Counted from the stretch's first letter, positions 20,301-30,931 are shown. The stretch: DNA of 64,000 bases from an uncultured Verrucomicrobiota bacterium (GCA_903922605.1 CAIXUG010000026.1:62001-126000), one strand, 5' to 3'. Numbers and translations are program-made. The notes: a model not told the origin generated them from the letters alone.

Positions 20301-21158
20301 CCGCAACCGACCACACTGGCCAGCCTGACGTTCAGCCCCAATCAGCGGTTTGTGGCCGCCGCCACGGGTGCCGACCAGATCGAACTTTGGGATCTCGAGG
20401 AAATCCGCTCGGAGATCGCCGCCTTTCACCTGTCCCTCCCCGAACCGAAGCTTCTGCAAACATCGGCCGATTTGGCTGACCATGCCTTTGTGGCTCCCAT
20501 CGTAATATCGCCGGCGCTGCCCACCCCGCTGCCGGTGACTGTTCCGTATCCCAAACGCACCAGTGACACTCCACCCAACTTATTGGATCTAAGCCATTTC
20601 TACAATCTGCGACTGGATGCAAGGTCATGGGCCAGCGACAGTCCCTTGGACAAGTCCTTTGCCTCCCTGCCCCAAGGAGTGCAGGAGTTTGGTGGCACCC
20701 TGTTTGATGTTCGCGGGGTCATTCAGTTGGCGGGTCTGGAAATGACCAAATTCCTGCCTGACCTGCCGCATTCAGCCGACGGCATTCAGGTAAACCTTCC
20801 GGCGCGACGCCTGCATTTTCTGGGGGCCGTCGAATCCCTTTTCAGCTCATTTTCCCGTGGTGAACCGGTCGGGTATTGCGTGATCCATTACGCCGACGGG
20901 CAGGAGGCCCATTTCCCCTGGGGCGCACGCAAAGAATTCGACGACATCCAATACAACCCACGAAGCGGCCGGGCGCAAACGCGCTGCCAAGTGGTCTGGG
21001 TCGGCACAACTCCCGGATCCGAATCGCTGAACGGTCGCAAGCGCCTCATGAAGGCGACTTGGGAGAATCCTCGTCCCAATGTTCCGATTACCACCATTGA
21101 TCTGAAGACGGAGAATCTTGCCCCGGCGCCATTAATTATCGCCGTCACTGCCGAATAA
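17310..21158 (+). CDS. Receptor-like Ser/Thr protein kinase with C-terminal WD40-like repeats
   Basis: A 1,282-residue membrane kinase. Residues 7-28 hold two CxxC pairs (zinc-ribbon-like). The PknB-type kinase domain spans about 63-335: glycine loop ARGGMGVV (71-78), Lys93, HRDLKPAN (184-191, Asp186), DFG (204-206), and [11 protein letters not shown]. All catalytic residues are present. A membrane segment lies near residues 350-372, followed by a coiled-coil-like stretch. The remaining 850 residues are WD40-like repeats with motifs such as [11 protein letters not shown] and [16 protein letters not shown]. It should sense an external or periplasmic cue and phosphorylate cytoplasmic targets, perhaps including the adjacent ECF-like protein. 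Confidence 0.92.
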   Translation: MSNLAACPECGLPRHALLLEGLCPACLVRHSLVRPRHNAAEGPASGRFGYSNYAAPVLHAFGDYEVQAEIARGGMGVVYRARQISLNRTVALKLILAGQFAGEEEVKRFRAEAEAAANLDHPNIVPIYEVGQFDGRHFFSMKLIEGRSLAERAREGVRAPVESAILMAKVAKAIHYAHQRGVLHRDLKPANILVDAQGEPQVMDFGLARRLGVESRLTQTGAVFGTPAYMPPEQADDPRQLTVAADIYSLGAILYDLLSGRPPFEAPTPVETVMLVRDKEPASLRSIRPEIARDLETICLKCLQKEPERRYASAQALAEDLERYLKGEPILARPVNPAERAWRWARRRPVVAALTALVVVLLLTLAIGAPWVAARLAKAATRAENANEQAQNKLQEARLAQAEAQRLSDVVGHKEEGLRSLAEATSIRSPGRLLDEAVAQFALYDYSSLGVTRPRAGRSLPVCFLPDFSRYLMAETNATLTLRSTESDQELWRWHPYRPLDADEIFISPDGSTAAVVYDKDSTNGLLEILNLREKRLNAVIPGLRAGPFSPDGRLLLVANGQRQPALVDVSNGRQLEEPPLPSNMEDEVVFDPDPSVPLLARIAGRNVEFWDRRQGKVVSRLTHTAGIIRLAWNGDLVVAGDYFGDIRIWNLRNEKTIVLKEHRDNVIRLFFSEDGQRLLSTSRDGHTACWDPFSGERLLVSDRYQAYQNSSDDHRLHFGNDERWGWTPVLPSKGFRRLNCVDEGSQKTRRLNFSPSGRWLLVTKQAGLHVYDTATGQRILFHPAFALTGAWFLRGGNSILAHDRDQIYWFDVVVSNGVMRLAERQRKSIPGTVWLEPGTLSPDGSILALCTGGGPVMLLDANTGDEIQRVPAPAALVAAVSNEARWTATRDLGTNLVCVRNFANITDPIPFHLSDAITTFNTDGKWLLASSLDEHCFRELPGGALKHEVAAGGNIYHTPAVAAWSPDGQVAAVVIARGKIELLRTGTWEHLVTLTSPQPTTLASLTFSPNQRFVAAATGADQIELWDLEEIRSEIAAFHLSLPEPKLLQTSADLADHAFVAPIVISPALPTPLPVTVPYPKRTSDTPPNLLDLSHFYNLRLDARSWASDSPLDKSFASLPQGVQEFGGTLFDVRGVIQLAGLEMTKFLPDLPHSADGIQVNLPARRLHFLGAVESLFSSFSRGEPVGYCVIHYADGQEAHFPWGARKEFDDIQYNPRSGRAQTRCQVVWVGTTPGSESLNGRKRLMKATWENPRPNVPITTIDLKTENLAPAPLIIAVTAE

Positions 21159-21181
21159 GGCCTTGCGGTAAAACGTGGGGA

Positions 21182-22990
21182 TCAGGCCTTGCCCGCGACT
21201 TTCACCCAGGTGTCCTTTAGCGTGATCGTGCGGGCAAACACCGGCCGGCCCGGCTGCGAATCCTTCGGGTCGGGCCAGAAGTATCCCAGACGCTCAAACT
21301 GGTAGCGCGTCTCCGCCGGAGCCCCGGCCAGCGATGGCTCCAGCCGGGCCTGAACCACCTCCAGCGAATGGGCGTTCAGCACGCTCTTGAAATCGCGCCC
21401 GCCCTGTTCCGGCTCCTCCTCGGTGAACAGCCGGTCGTAAAGCCGGACCTCGGCCGCCACCGCGTGCGCGGCGCTGACCCAGTGGATCGTGCCCTTCACC
21501 TTGCGGCCCGCGTTGACGCCGCCGGAGCGCGATTCGAGGTCGGCCGTGCAGCGCACTTCGACCACCTGTCCCGCCGCGTCCTTCACGATCTCGTCGCAAT
21601 GGATGATGCAGGCGTACTTCAGCCGCACGTCGCCACCGGGACGCAGCCGGAAATACTTCGGCGGGGCCACTTCCATGAAGTCCTCCTGCTCGATGTACAG
21701 CTCCCGCGTGAAGGGAATCTTCCGGGTACCCGCCGCCGGATCTTCCGGATTATTCACGGCTTCAAATTCGATCACCTCGCCCGCGGCAATGTTGGTCAGC
21801 ACGACCTTGAGCGGGCGTAGCACGGCCAGCCGCCGCTGCGAGGTCGCGTTCAGCTCGGTACGGATCGCGTGCTCCAGCACGGCCACATCGGTAAGCGCAT
21901 TGAACTTGGTCACCCCGATAGTGGTCGCAAAAGTCCGTAGCGCACTCGCCGGCACACCCCGACGGCGCAGACCGGAGATGGTGGGCAGCCGCGGGTCATC
22001 CCATCCGGTGACGAGCTTTTCCTCCACCAGCTGCATAAGCTTGCGCTTGCTCATCACGGTGTAGCCGAGATTGAGCCGGGCAAACTCGATCTGGCGCGGC
22101 AAAGAGCGCGGCAGACCCAGCGAATCGAGGATCCAGTCGTACAATGGCCGGTGGACCTCGAACTCGAGGGTGCAGATGCTGTGCGTGATCCCCTCGATGT
22201 AGTCGCTCAGGCAGTGGGCGAAGTCGTACATCGGGTACAGGCACCACTTTCCACCGGTGTGATGGTGCTCCGCGTGCCGGATGCGGTAGATCACGGGATC
22301 GCGCATCCAGATGTTCGGCGACGCCATGTCGATCTTTGACCGCAGCGTGCGTGCGCCATCCGGGAACTCGCCGGCCTTCATCCGCGCGAACAGGTCCAGA
22401 TTTTCCGCGACGGAACGCTCACGGAACGGGCTGTTTGTCCCGGGACGATCCGGCGTGCCCCGGAATTTCTCCATGTCCTCCAGCGACAGGTCACAGACAA
22501 ACGCATGGCCCGCGCGGATCAGTTGGACGGCGTAGTCGTAGATCTGGTCGAAGTAATCCGACGCGTAGAACGGCTCCAGCCCGTCCCGCGCACCCGCCGT
22601 TACCGCCGGAAGCTGAAAATCCGCCTGCCCCTTCACGGTCAGGATGTCCGGCGTCTTGCCCTTGGGCTTCAGCCCGAGCCGGTCGTCTGCCCAGCCGCCG
22701 ATGAGCCAGTGCACATCCGCCTGGATGGACTCGACATATTCGATGTCCTCCTTGGTCGGGTTGGTGTCGTCCATCCGCAGGTTGCAGGTGCCGCCAAACT
22801 GCCGCGCGATCCCGAAATTCAGGCAGATCGACTTCGCGTGGCCGATGTGCAGGTAACCGTTCGGCTCGGGCGGAAAACGGGTGTGGATGTGCGTGTGCTT
22901 CCCGCTGGCGAGATCGGCGGCGACAATGTCGCGGATGAAATCGCTCGTGGCGGCGGGTTCGGCGGGCGTGTTGGTCTCGGACTCAGACAT
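21182..22990 (-). CDS. glnS: Glutaminyl-tRNA synthetase
   Basis: A 602-residue class I synthetase that charges tRNA-Gln. I chose ATG at 22990 because upstream codons run into the intergenic region and lack conservation. The HIGH motif appears in [15 protein letters not shown] near residue 45, and the KMSKS-like loop as VMSKRKL. Anticodon-binding beta-barrels follow (RFREL-type motifs, [10 protein letters not shown]). Presence of glnS implies direct charging rather than the amidotransferase route for Gln. It converges with the kinase gene and diverges from the BASS transporter. Confidence 0.96.
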   Translation of the reverse strand: MSESETNTPAEPAATSDFIRDIVAADLASGKHTHIHTRFPPEPNGYLHIGHAKSICLNFGIARQFGGTCNLRMDDTNPTKEDIEYVESIQADVHWLIGGWADDRLGLKPKGKTPDILTVKGQADFQLPAVTAGARDGLEPFYASDYFDQIYDYAVQLIRAGHAFVCDLSLEDMEKFRGTPDRPGTNSPFRERSVAENLDLFARMKAGEFPDGARTLRSKIDMASPNIWMRDPVIYRIRHAEHHHTGGKWCLYPMYDFAHCLSDYIEGITHSICTLEFEVHRPLYDWILDSLGLPRSLPRQIEFARLNLGYTVMSKRKLMQLVEEKLVTGWDDPRLPTISGLRRRGVPASALRTFATTIGVTKFNALTDVAVLEHAIRTELNATSQRRLAVLRPLKVVLTNIAAGEVIEFEAVNNPEDPAAGTRKIPFTRELYIEQEDFMEVAPPKYFRLRPGGDVRLKYACIIHCDEIVKDAAGQVVEVRCTADLESRSGGVNAGRKVKGTIHWVSAAHAVAAEVRLYDRLFTEEEPEQGGRDFKSVLNAHSLEVVQARLEPSLAGAPAETRYQFERLGYFWPDPKDSQPGRPVFARTITLKDTWVKVAGKA

Positions 22991-23199
22991 AGAAAACGGC
23001 GCGGATTGATAGGACCGAATCGTCCCGAAGTCGAGGGGCAGCTTGCGGCGGGCGCTTCCACACGCCGCAGCCCCAAAGGCTTCCCCGTAGACAACCGCCA
23101 CCTCCTCGCCAACGATGACCGCGCCGTGCGGATTTCGTCGGTGCGCCTGACCCACGCCACTCGCCCGGACCGCTTTCCGTGCCGAGTTCCTGCTGATCC

Positions 23200-24183
23200 A
23201 TGAAGTTCAAATTTGACTGGTTCATGAAGGGCATGGTCGTCGCCATCTTCCTGGCGTGGCTGTGGCCGGACCCCGGAGCGAAGGACGGATTTCTGCATCC
23301 CGACCTCCTGACCAAGGCCGGCGTGGCCCTGGTCTTTTTCCTCAACGGGCTCGGACTCTCCTTCGCCGCATTGAAGGCTGGCACGCTGCAATGGCGGCTG
23401 CACCTGCTCGTCCAGGCCTCCACCTTCCTGCTCTTTCCGCTGATCGGCCTCCTGACGCTCTGGGCCTTGGGTGAGCATTTCCCCAAGGATCTCCGGCTGG
23501 GTTTCTTCTATCTCTGCGCCCTGCCCTCCACGGTTTCGTCTTCCGTGGCCATGACCGCCGCCGCGCGGGGCAACGTCCCGGCCGCCGTCTTCAACGCCAC
23601 CCTTTCCAGCCTGCTGGGAATCTTCCTCACCCCGCTCTGGATCGGACTGGTGCTGAAACAGGGGGGACAGCACATGCCGCTCGGCAAGGTCATCCTCGAC
23701 CTGCTCCTGTGGCTCGTGCTGCCGCTGGCGATCGGCCAGCTCGCCCGCCCGTGGCTGGGTGGCTGGGCCCATCAGCATAAGAAGCGTCTGGCCGTGGTGG
23801 ACCGCGTCACCATCCTCATTCTTGTTTACACCTCCTTCTGCGACTCGATGAAAACGCACGTCTGGTCGCAGCACGGCGTGGGGCCGGTCGTGGCGACCCT
23901 GCTTGGTTCGGCGGCGCTCTTCTACCTCGTGCTCTACGCCACGACGTGGGCCTGCAACGCGCTGGGCTTCACCCCGGCGGACCGTGCCGCCGCCGTCTTC
24001 TGCGGCTCCAAGAAAACTCTCGCCTCCGGCGTGCCCATGGCCCAGCTCATCTTCGGTGCCACCCCGGGCCTGAGCCTGATCCTGCTGCCGATCATGGTGT
24101 ATCACCCGCTGCAGTTGCTCATCTGCGGCATCATCGCCGGTCGCTGGGCCAAGGAGGCGGAGGCACACACCGCCGGCCAGTGA
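23200..24183 (+). CDS. Bile acid:sodium symporter family (SBF-like, YfeH type) transporter
   Basis: A 327-residue inner-membrane protein with nine or ten hydrophobic segments. Motifs [19 protein letters not shown] and [16 protein letters not shown] are the paired sodium- and substrate-site signatures of the YfeH/SBF-like group. The family carries organic anions with sodium; the substrate here is unknown. It is divergent from glnS across about 210 bases and followed by a GH31 gene after 60 bases. Confidence 0.9.
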   Translation: MKFKFDWFMKGMVVAIFLAWLWPDPGAKDGFLHPDLLTKAGVALVFFLNGLGLSFAALKAGTLQWRLHLLVQASTFLLFPLIGLLTLWALGEHFPKDLRLGFFYLCALPSTVSSSVAMTAAARGNVPAAVFNATLSSLLGIFLTPLWIGLVLKQGGQHMPLGKVILDLLLWLVLPLAIGQLARPWLGGWAHQHKKRLAVVDRVTILILVYTSFCDSMKTHVWSQHGVGPVVATLLGSAALFYLVLYATTWACNALGFTPADRAAAVFCGSKKTLASGVPMAQLIFGATPGLSLILLPIMVYHPLQLLICGIIAGRWAKEAEAHTAGQ

Positions 24184-24243
24184 TTTCTGGGACATGCGCG
24201 GCCTTCTCGCGGCCGCAGGGTCCGGCTAACATGACCCGACCTG

Positions 24244-26625
24244 ATGAAGAAAGCCGCCGTACCGAAGTTTTCGCCGCTACGGCAGCTCCGCGTCATCCCG
24301 CAAGCGGGGCCCGTGTTACAGCTCGCCGCCAGCCAGGCAATGGTGGAAGTGACCGCGCTGACACCGGACCTGCTGCGGTTGCGGATTGCCCGCGGCAGGT
24401 CGCTACCCAACACCCCGTCTTGGGCGGTAGATCGGACCGATTGGCCGGAAACCCAAACGCAGATCGCCTCGAACAAGACCTCCGCCTCCCTCACAACCGA
24501 AGCCGGCGGGCTTACTTTTCAGCTCGCCACCGGAGCCTGGGAACTGCGTGACCGGCATGGACTGCTGGTGTTCTCCGCCTCAGGCGGTGCGACTGGATTC
24601 GCTGGCGAACAATCACGACTCACACTGGACCTGGCGGACGGCGAATCGCTTTTCGGCCTGGGCGAAACAACCGGGCAGTTCAACCGTCGCGGACTCATCC
24701 GCGAGTTTTGGAACATTGACGTGCTTGGGCATGCCCCGGCGATCCACCCCTCCCTCAAGTCGCTGTATGTTTCCATCCCGTTCGCGGTCTCGCTGCGCGA
24801 TGGGCGCGCGGCAGGGATTTTCTGGGACAGTCCGGCACGGCAGGCCTGGGATCTGGGCCAGACCCGGCTGGACGAGTGGCAAATGTCCGCCGCCACCCCC
24901 GAACTCGACCTCTACCTGTTCCTCGGGCCGACGGTCGCCGAGGTCGTGGCCCGCTACGCTGACCTGACGGGCCACATGCCGTTGCCGCCCAAATGGGGGC
25001 TTGGTTACCAGCAGTGCCGGTACAGCTACGAGACGCGAGAACGGGTCGAGGAGATCGCGCGAGAATTTCGCCGGCGCGAGCTGCCGTGCGATGTGCTCTA
25101 CCTCGACATCCACCATATGGATGGGTACCGCGTGTTCACCTTCGGAAAGACCTTCCCCCAGCCTGCCAAAATGATGGCGAAGCTCGCGCGGCAGGGCTTC
25201 AAGGTCGTGACCATCGTGGACCCCGGGGTGAAAGATGAGCCCGCCTTTGGTGTCTTGAAACGCGGTCTGAAGGCCGATGCTTTCGTGAAGGCGGCCGATG
25301 GCCAGCAGGATTTCCTCGGCGAGGTCTGGCCCGGCATCTCGCGCTTCCCCGACTTTCTCAACGCTCGTGCCCGTGCTTGGTGGGGCGATGAGCAGAAGGC
25401 TTTATTCGATGTCGGCGTGGCCGGCATCTGGAATGACATGAACGAGCCGGCGAACTTTGCCCGGCCCGACAAGACGCTGGCTCCTGACGCGCTGCATCAC
25501 ACCGACCACGGCCCGCGGCGGCACTCCGAGGTCCACAACCTCTACGGCATGGAAATGGCCCGCGCCTCGCGAGAAGGTTGGCTGCGGCACACGCCCACCC
25601 AGCGTCCCTTCGTCGTGACGCGCGCGGGGTACGCCGGAATCCAGCGACACGCCCTGGTATGGACCGGAGACAATTCCTCCACTTGGGACCATCTCAACGA
25701 TGCGGTGCAGATGCTCCTCAATCTCTCGCTGAGCGGCGTGCCCTTCTGCGGCAGTGACGTCGGCGGATTCCTTGAAAACACGACGCCGGAGCTGTTCGTC
25801 CGCTGGTTCCAGTTCGCCGCGTTCACGCCATTTTTCCGCAACCACACCAACATTGGTACCATTGACCAGGAACCTTGGGCTTTCGGACCGGCGGTGGAGG
25901 ATATCTGCCGCCGCTATCTCGGGCTGCGCTACCAGTTGCTACCGCACCTTTACACGCTCTTTGCCGAGGCCCGCGCGAACGGTGCGCCGATTATGCGTCC
26001 GCTGCTGTGGCATTATCAGAACGACACGGTGGCCGTGGCCTGCAGCGACCAGTTCCTGCTGGGTCGAGACCTGCTGGTCGCACCGATTCTACGACAAGGC
26101 GCAGTCGCCCGGAGTGTCTATCTGCCGAATGACACCTGGTTCGATTTCTGGACGGGCGAGAAATTCCAGGGCGGCGACCATGTCCTCGCCGACGCCCCGA
26201 CGGACACGATCCCGCTTTTTGTACGCGCCGGAGCCATTCTGCCGATGGTGGATGTCCAGCAGTACGTCGGCGAGCAACCGACCGAAACAGTCGCCTTGCA
26301 TCTCTGGCCGGGCGGGCGCGGTGAGCTGGAATGGTACGAGGACGACGGCCTGACCCAGGCTTACGAGCAGGGTGTGAGTTGCCGGCGGCGCATCACGTCC
26401 TCAACCAATCGTCGCAAGCTCACGTTGCAGTTCTCTGCCGAAAGCGGTTCCTTCAGCAGCGAGGTGAAGACTTGGCGGCTCATCATCTGGCAGGCCCGTT
26501 CCCCTGCCCGTCTGCGGGTGAACGGCCAGCTCTTTCCCGGCTCTTTCGACGCCGAGCACAATGTGTTCATCGCCGAACTGCCGAATCCGCCCACCGCAAT
26601 GACCGTCGAGTTTACTGGCGTATGA
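24244..26625 (+). CDS. Glycoside hydrolase family 31 alpha-glucosidase
   Basis: A 793-residue enzyme with no evident signal peptide, so probably cytoplasmic or non-classically located. After an N-terminal beta-sandwich comes the (beta/alpha)8 domain (PPKWGLGYQQCRYSY). The nucleophile Asp lies in WNDMNEP near residue 395, and the acid/base region is CGSDVGGF with FRNHTN following. The C-terminal beta domains carry GRDLLVAPIL and WPGGRGELEWYEDDG. The family releases alpha-linked glucose (or xylose) from non-reducing ends. Its TGA overlaps the ATG of a lipoprotein gene. Confidence 0.93.
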   Translation: MKKAAVPKFSPLRQLRVIPQAGPVLQLAASQAMVEVTALTPDLLRLRIARGRSLPNTPSWAVDRTDWPETQTQIASNKTSASLTTEAGGLTFQLATGAWELRDRHGLLVFSASGGATGFAGEQSRLTLDLADGESLFGLGETTGQFNRRGLIREFWNIDVLGHAPAIHPSLKSLYVSIPFAVSLRDGRAAGIFWDSPARQAWDLGQTRLDEWQMSAATPELDLYLFLGPTVAEVVARYADLTGHMPLPPKWGLGYQQCRYSYETRERVEEIAREFRRRELPCDVLYLDIHHMDGYRVFTFGKTFPQPAKMMAKLARQGFKVVTIVDPGVKDEPAFGVLKRGLKADAFVKAADGQQDFLGEVWPGISRFPDFLNARARAWWGDEQKALFDVGVAGIWNDMNEPANFARPDKTLAPDALHHTDHGPRRHSEVHNLYGMEMARASREGWLRHTPTQRPFVVTRAGYAGIQRHALVWTGDNSSTWDHLNDAVQMLLNLSLSGVPFCGSDVGGFLENTTPELFVRWFQFAAFTPFFRNHTNIGTIDQEPWAFGPAVEDICRRYLGLRYQLLPHLYTLFAEARANGAPIMRPLLWHYQNDTVAVACSDQFLLGRDLLVAPILRQGAVARSVYLPNDTWFDFWTGEKFQGGDHVLADAPTDTIPLFVRAGAILPMVDVQQYVGEQPTETVALHLWPGGRGELEWYEDDGLTQAYEQGVSCRRRITSSTNRRKLTLQFSAESGSFSSEVKTWRLIIWQARSPARLRVNGQLFPGSFDAEHNVFIAELPNPPTAMTVEFTGV

Positions 26626-27062
26626 AAAAAATCCGTTGGTCCACCCTTTATGCCTGGACGGTCGCCCTGCTGGCGACCGGCTGTACCTCGTTTGAAAAGG
26701 AATGGAAGGTGACCCGCCTGCAGCCAACGCCCAAGGACAACCTCACCGGAGCCTGGACGGGCACCTGGCAGAACACCAACAACGCCCACAGCGGCGCGCT
26801 CCGGGCCGTGGTCACGCAGGTCGATGCTACGACCTATTCCGCGCGCTTTCACGCCGTCTGGGGCAGCCACAGCGGCAGTTTCCGGTCAAAGCTCGTCGGC
26901 CAGCGTGCTGGCGATGAATTCACCTTCGTCGGGCGCAAACGCATCCTCGGCTTCCTCATCACGACGCGCGGCCGGGCCAGCGCGACCAACTTCTTCTCCA
27001 CCTACGAAAGCCGCTTCGACAACGGCACATTTACGCTGAAGCGGCCAAAGGAAGGCGAGTAA
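26622..27062 (+). CDS. Small lipoprotein, calycin-like
   Basis: A 146-residue protein. ATG 26622 overlaps the GH31 stop (ATGA). The lipobox LLATGC gives a lipidated cysteine at residue 21. The body has LTGAWTGTWQNTNNAHSGAL and FTFVGRKRILGF, a beta-rich pattern reminiscent of calycin-like bacterial lipoproteins. The function is unknown; coupling to GH31 may be incidental. Confidence 0.7.
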   Translation: MKKIRWSTLYAWTVALLATGCTSFEKEWKVTRLQPTPKDNLTGAWTGTWQNTNNAHSGALRAVVTQVDATTYSARFHAVWGSHSGSFRSKLVGQRAGDEFTFVGRKRILGFLITTRGRASATNFFSTYESRFDNGTFTLKRPKEGE

Positions 27063-27070
27063 ACCGTGAC

Positions 27071-27142
27071 GGAGCGCCGGTCTCCGACCCGGCGCGGTCC
27101 GAAACGGACAGCCCTTCACGCCGGGTCGGAAACCAGCGCTCC
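27071..27142. repeat. Dispersed inverted repeat, type A, copy 1
   Basis: A 72-base element with 24-base arms (27071-27094 and 27119-27142) that pair with two mismatches. The left arm starts GGAGCGCCGGTCTCCGACCC. A second copy lies at 31047-31117. It sits between the lipoprotein gene and ilvD. Confidence 0.85.
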
Positions 27143-27318
27143 TTCGCTCAATCAGCCAGCCGCAACCTTTCAAGATTTCGTCGCCCTCGCGTTTCGCATC
27201 GGCAAATGGGTGTGGAAATCCAGCACCCTGATGTGTTGACCGGGAAAGTCCGGGGCGAATTGCCCGCGCACTTTCCCCTTTGCGCGCGCCGCCGCATCCG
27301 CACACTTCCCGCCGCACC

Positions 27319-29046
27319 ATGAGCAAATCCGCCAAGTCCAAAGCGAAAGCAAAGCCGTCCACCACCGCCAGCGCCCGCGCCTTCTCATCGATCGTCGTCG
27401 ATGGCATCGAGCGCGCCCCGAGCCGCGGCATGCTTTACGCCACCGGTTTCACCAAGCAGGACTTCTCGAAGTCGCAGGTCGGCGTCGCCTCGACCTGGAG
27501 CATGGTCACCCCGTGCAACATGCACATCGACCAGCTCGCCGTGAGTGTCGCGCAGGGCATCAACGAGGCTGGCGGCAAGGCGGTCGTCTTCAACACCATC
27601 ACCATCTCCGACGGCATCTCGATGGGCACCGAGGGCATGAAGTATTCCCTCGTGTCCCGCGAGGTCATCGCGGACTCGATCGAGACGGTCGTGGGCTGCC
27701 AGGGCTTTGACGGCTTCGTGGCCGTCGGTGGCTGCGACAAGAACATGCCCGGCTGCATCATGGCGATGGGCCGGCTGAACCGCCCTTCCCTGTTCGTGTA
27801 TGGCGGCACGATCCTGCCCGGCGAACTCGACGGCAAGGATGTGGACCTCGTGAACATCTTCGAGGCGGTCGGCAAGAACGCGGCCGGCAACTGCTCCGCC
27901 GAGGACGTGGAGCGCGTGGCCGAGGTCGCCATCCCCGGCGCCGGCTCGTGCGGTGGCATGTACACCGCGAACACCATGGCCAGCGCGATCGAGGCGCTCG
28001 GCATGAGCCTGCCGAACTCCTCCGCCCAGGCCGCCGTGTCCAAGGAGAAGACGCTCGACTGCGAGAACGCCGGCGCGGCGGTGCTCAACCTGATCCGGCA
28101 CAACATCCGGCCCAGCGATATCATGACGAAGGAGGCCTTCGAGAACGCCATGACGCTCGTGATCGCGCTCGGTGGCTCGACCAACGCCGTGCTGCACCTC
28201 ATCGGGATGGCGCACAGCGTGGGCGTGAAGCTCACGATCGATGACTGGACCCGCATCGGCAAACGCGTGCCCGTCCTCGCCGACCTCAAGCCTTCCGGCA
28301 AGTACGTCATGGCCCGTCTCGTCGAGATCGGCGGCACCGTGCCGCTCATGAAGATGCTGCTCGACGCCGGCCTCATGCACGGCGACGTGATGACCGTCAC
28401 AGGCAAGACCATGCGCGAGAACCTGAAGAACGCGCCGAAGTATCCCGCCGGCCAGGATATCGTCCGCAGCCTCGACAATCCGATCAAGGCGACCAGCCAT
28501 CTCGTGGTCTTCCGCGGCAACCTCTGCCCCGGTGGCGCGGTCGGCAAAATCTCCGGCAAGGAAGGCCTCAAGTTCACCGGCAAGGCAATCGTGTTCGAGG
28601 ACGAGGAGCACGCGCTCCAGGGCATCCTGAACGGCAAGGTCAAGGCCGGCCATGTCATCATCATCCGCGGCGAGGGCCCGAAAGGCGGTCCCGGCATGCG
28701 CGAGATGCTGTCGCCGACGAGCGCCATCATGGGCAAGGGCCTCGGCAAGGAAGTCGCGCTCATCACCGACGGACGCTTCAGCGGCGGCTCGCACGGCTTC
28801 GTCATCGGCCACGTCACGCCCGAAGCATTCGACGGCGGCCCCATTGCGGTGCTCAAGAACGGCGACCCGATCATCATCGACGCCGAAAAGCGCGCCATCA
28901 CGCTGGCCATACCGGCCAAGGAATTGGAGGCCCGCCTGCGGAAGTGGAAGCAGCCCAAGCCAAACTACCGCCGGGGCGTGCTCGCGAAATACGCCGCCCT
29001 GGTCAGCAGCGCCAGCGAGGGTGCGGTGACGGACAAGCAGTTTTAA
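27319..29046 (+). CDS. ilvD: Dihydroxy-acid dehydratase
   Basis: A 575-residue enzyme of valine, isoleucine and pantothenate synthesis that dehydrates 2,3-dihydroxy-3-methyl acids. ATG 27319 is preferred since it leads straight into the basic head and RGMLYATGF. Iron-sulphur cysteines are seen in [11 protein letters not shown] and in [12 protein letters not shown]; the metal site continues in [10 protein letters not shown], and the C-terminal motif [11 protein letters not shown] is intact. Other ilv genes are absent nearby. A 256-base upstream gap holds the type A repeat. Confidence 0.96.
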   Translation: MSKSAKSKAKAKPSTTASARAFSSIVVDGIERAPSRGMLYATGFTKQDFSKSQVGVASTWSMVTPCNMHIDQLAVSVAQGINEAGGKAVVFNTITISDGISMGTEGMKYSLVSREVIADSIETVVGCQGFDGFVAVGGCDKNMPGCIMAMGRLNRPSLFVYGGTILPGELDGKDVDLVNIFEAVGKNAAGNCSAEDVERVAEVAIPGAGSCGGMYTANTMASAIEALGMSLPNSSAQAAVSKEKTLDCENAGAAVLNLIRHNIRPSDIMTKEAFENAMTLVIALGGSTNAVLHLIGMAHSVGVKLTIDDWTRIGKRVPVLADLKPSGKYVMARLVEIGGTVPLMKMLLDAGLMHGDVMTVTGKTMRENLKNAPKYPAGQDIVRSLDNPIKATSHLVVFRGNLCPGGAVGKISGKEGLKFTGKAIVFEDEEHALQGILNGKVKAGHVIIIRGEGPKGGPGMREMLSPTSAIMGKGLGKEVALITDGRFSGGSHGFVIGHVTPEAFDGGPIAVLKNGDPIIIDAEKRAITLAIPAKELEARLRKWKQPKPNYRRGVLAKYAALVSSASEGAVTDKQF

Positions 29047-29057
29047 GTCATTCTTTC

Positions 29058-29301
29058 ATGAGCCGGTGGGAGAAAGCCTTGGAACGGTTACGTGATCCAC
29101 ACCGGGATGAAGGTTGGGATTTTCAGGAACTGTGCTCCCTGGTGCAGCGACTTGGATTTGAAATGCGTCAACGGCAGCCATCATTTCTTCCGTCGCTCCG
29201 GGATTGAAGGCGTCATCAACCTTCAGTCATGGGGCGGGAAGGCAAAACCTTACCAGGTACGGCAGGCAAGGGCCGTTTTGGAAAGTCAGGGTCTGCTATG
29301 A
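29058..29301 (+). pseudogene. hicA: HicA-type toxin gene, frameshifted
   Basis: The first half reads in one frame from ATG 29058 (MSRWEKALERL, GWDFQELCSLVQRLGFE). The second half reads in another frame to 29301 (NGSHHFFRRSG, GKAKPYQVRQARAVL). Together they make a normal HicA mRNA interferase, including the active His in GSHH. The break lies at about 29160-29170, in GAAATGCGTC, where one extra or two missing bases explain it. Either the toxin is dead, or the base call is wrong, or ribosomes shift. Its stop overlaps the ATG of hicB. Confidence 0.8.
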
Positions 29302-29510
29302 ACAACCGGTACGAAATTGTCGTTTATTGGAGCTCGCAGGACGAATGTTTCCTCGCGGAGGTTCCAGAACTGCCGAGCCTCATCACGGACGGGCAGACCC
29401 GCCAGGAAGCACTCGGCAACGCCGAAGAGCTGATTGATGCCTATATTGTCACGGCTCGTCGTGAGGCATGGCCATTGCCGGAAGCCAAGGGCCGGATGGC
29501 TTTCGCCTGA
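29298..29510 (+). CDS. hicB: HicB-type antitoxin
   Basis: A 70-residue protein starting at ATG 29298, overlapping the end of hicA. It has the HicB partial RNase H-like fold pattern YEIVVYWSSQDECFLAEVPE, then SLITDGQTRQEALGNAEELI and PLPEAKGRMAF. It should bind and neutralise HicA and may repress the operon. It appears intact although its toxin partner is frameshifted. The C-terminus is short, without an added DNA-binding domain. Confidence 0.9.
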   Translation: MNNRYEIVVYWSSQDECFLAEVPELPSLITDGQTRQEALGNAEELIDAYIVTARREAWPLPEAKGRMAFA

Positions 29511-29547
29511 GCCTTGCACCGGAAAATCTTCAGCCATTCAAACACAA

Positions 29548-29584
29548 ACGTCGCGCCGATCCGTGAGGATGGCGCGACGTTTTG
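29548..29584 (+). terminator. Terminator hairpin after hicB
   Basis: Stem ACGTCGCGCC (29548-29557) and GGCGCGACGT (29571-29580) around a 13-base loop, then TTTG. A run of A before the stem means it may also serve the minus-strand binding-protein gene that converges from the right. Confidence 0.75.
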
Positions 29585-29613
29585 ATTAGACGGACTTTAC
29601 GCGGCCCGTGGGA

Positions 29614-30579
29614 TCACTTCGGCAGCCACTTCTCCCAGTTCTTGGCGTAGGCATCGACGTTGGATTTGTCCACCGGCACCAAGGGGCTGATTTCTTTCAC
29701 GGCGGGCGGATCCTTGTGAAAGTGAACCTTGTCGAGCAGCAGCTCGACGGAACGGTAGCCCCACGCATGGCACTGCTGCGCGAGCAGCTTCTGTACGTGG
29801 CCGCTGCGGATGTAGGCGAGCTCCGCGGGGAGCGCGTCCACGCTCACGCACTTCACGACGCCGGGCGCCCAGTGGAGCGCATTTTCGGTGAAGAGCGGCC
29901 AGCCACCGATCAGCGCCCAGCCGGTGATGTCCGGGTTGGCCTGCATCACCTGCTCGATCTTCGCGGCGGCGTCCTGCGGCGTCTCACGGTGGTAGTAGGT
30001 GTCGCGGATGGAAATGCCGGGGTACTTCTTGGCCTCGTCGCGCACGCCCTGGGAACGCTTCTGGAGGTTCGGCGCGTTCTGGTTGCCGGCGAGAATGGCG
30101 ACGACGCCCTTCTCCCCCATCACCTTGGCCAGCTCGATCATCACCTGGCGACCGCACTCGAGATCGTCCACGCCGTAGGTCACGAAGCGCTTGGAGGCCG
30201 GCGCATCGCTGTCAAACGTGCAGACGGGCACGCCGTTCTTCACGGCCTTGTTGATGGCGTCGGTGACCTTGTTGGCGTCGCTGCAGCTGATGGAGATGCC
30301 GTCCACGCCCGCGAGCACGAGCTGTTCGAGCGCCTCGGCCTGCTTCTGCGCGTCCTCGTCATTGGGCGTGCGCCAGTCGATCTTGATCTTCAGGCCGTGT
30401 TTGGCACTCAGCTCGCGCGCCGCGTCCTCGGCCCCTACCCGGGCGACTTGGAACACGGCGTTGCCCTGCGACTTGGCGATCAGGCCAAACGTGTAGGCCT
30501 TGGCGGTCGCCGCGTGCGCCACGAGCGAAGGCACGAGCGGCAAGGCGGCGGAGGCGAGAAGGAAGGAGCGGCGGTTCAT
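29614..30579 (-). CDS. Sugar-type ABC transporter substrate-binding protein
   Basis: A 321-residue exported protein of the Peripla_BP_4 (RbsB-like) family. The head MNRRSFLLASAALPLVPSL is a signal with a twin-arginine-like RR. Motifs ALEQLVLAGVDGISI, NGVPVCTFDSDAP and ITGWALIGGWPLF are typical. No permease or ATPase is adjacent. It lies 25 bases after ppnP in the same direction, so the two may be co-transcribed. The ligand could be a pentose or nucleoside; this is inference. Confidence 0.88.
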   Translation of the reverse strand: MNRRSFLLASAALPLVPSLVAHAATAKAYTFGLIAKSQGNAVFQVARVGAEDAARELSAKHGLKIKIDWRTPNDEDAQKQAEALEQLVLAGVDGISISCSDANKVTDAINKAVKNGVPVCTFDSDAPASKRFVTYGVDDLECGRQVMIELAKVMGEKGVVAILAGNQNAPNLQKRSQGVRDEAKKYPGISIRDTYYHRETPQDAAAKIEQVMQANPDITGWALIGGWPLFTENALHWAPGVVKCVSVDALPAELAYIRSGHVQKLLAQQCHAWGYRSVELLLDKVHFHKDPPAVKEISPLVPVDKSNVDAYAKNWEKWLPK

Positions 30580-30604
30580 GGAGGCGGGCGTAGCGGGTTA
30601 AGAC

Positions 30605-30931
30605 TCAGTCGAGGAAGGAGCAGATGTATTCGGCGATGCCGCTGGCGACCTCGATGTCGAAACCAGAATTGGCCGCAACATCGAAGTGCTGCCCGGCCGC
30701 GTAGGTCACGAGGGCGTCCTGGCCGTCGAGCTTCACTACACAGGAACCGGCCACGATCTCCATGCGCTCGGCCTTGGCGGTGCCGAAGTGAAATTTCCCG
30801 GGATAGATCAGGCCCAGGGTTTTCTTGGAACCGTCGGCAAACAGGATGGAGTGGGAAACCACCTTGCCTTCGAAATACACGTTGGCCTTGGCGACGGCGG
30901 TGACGTTCTTGAACTCTGCTGGGATGGACAT
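30605..30931 (-). CDS. ppnP: Pyrimidine/purine nucleoside phosphorylase PpnP (DUF1255)
   Basis: A 108-residue cupin. ATG at 30931 (MSIPAEFKNVTAVAKANVYF) gives the usual family length; the longer frame is spurious. Motifs KTLGLIYPGKFHFGTAKAE and ERMEIVAGS plus AGQHFDVAANSGFDI are conserved in YaiE/PpnP, which splits many nucleosides with phosphate to base and (deoxy)ribose 1-phosphate. It is upstream of the binding-protein gene on the same strand. Confidence 0.93.
   Translation of the reverse strand: MSIPAEFKNVTAVAKANVYFEGKVVSHSILFADGSKKTLGLIYPGKFHFGTAKAERMEIVAGSCVVKLDGQDALVTYAAGQHFDVAANSGFDIEVASGIAEYICSFLD

Noticed and set aside
22819-24195. Long minus-strand frame opposite the BASS transporter
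   Set aside because: It is antisense to a clear membrane protein gene; high GC creates such open frames throughout the window.
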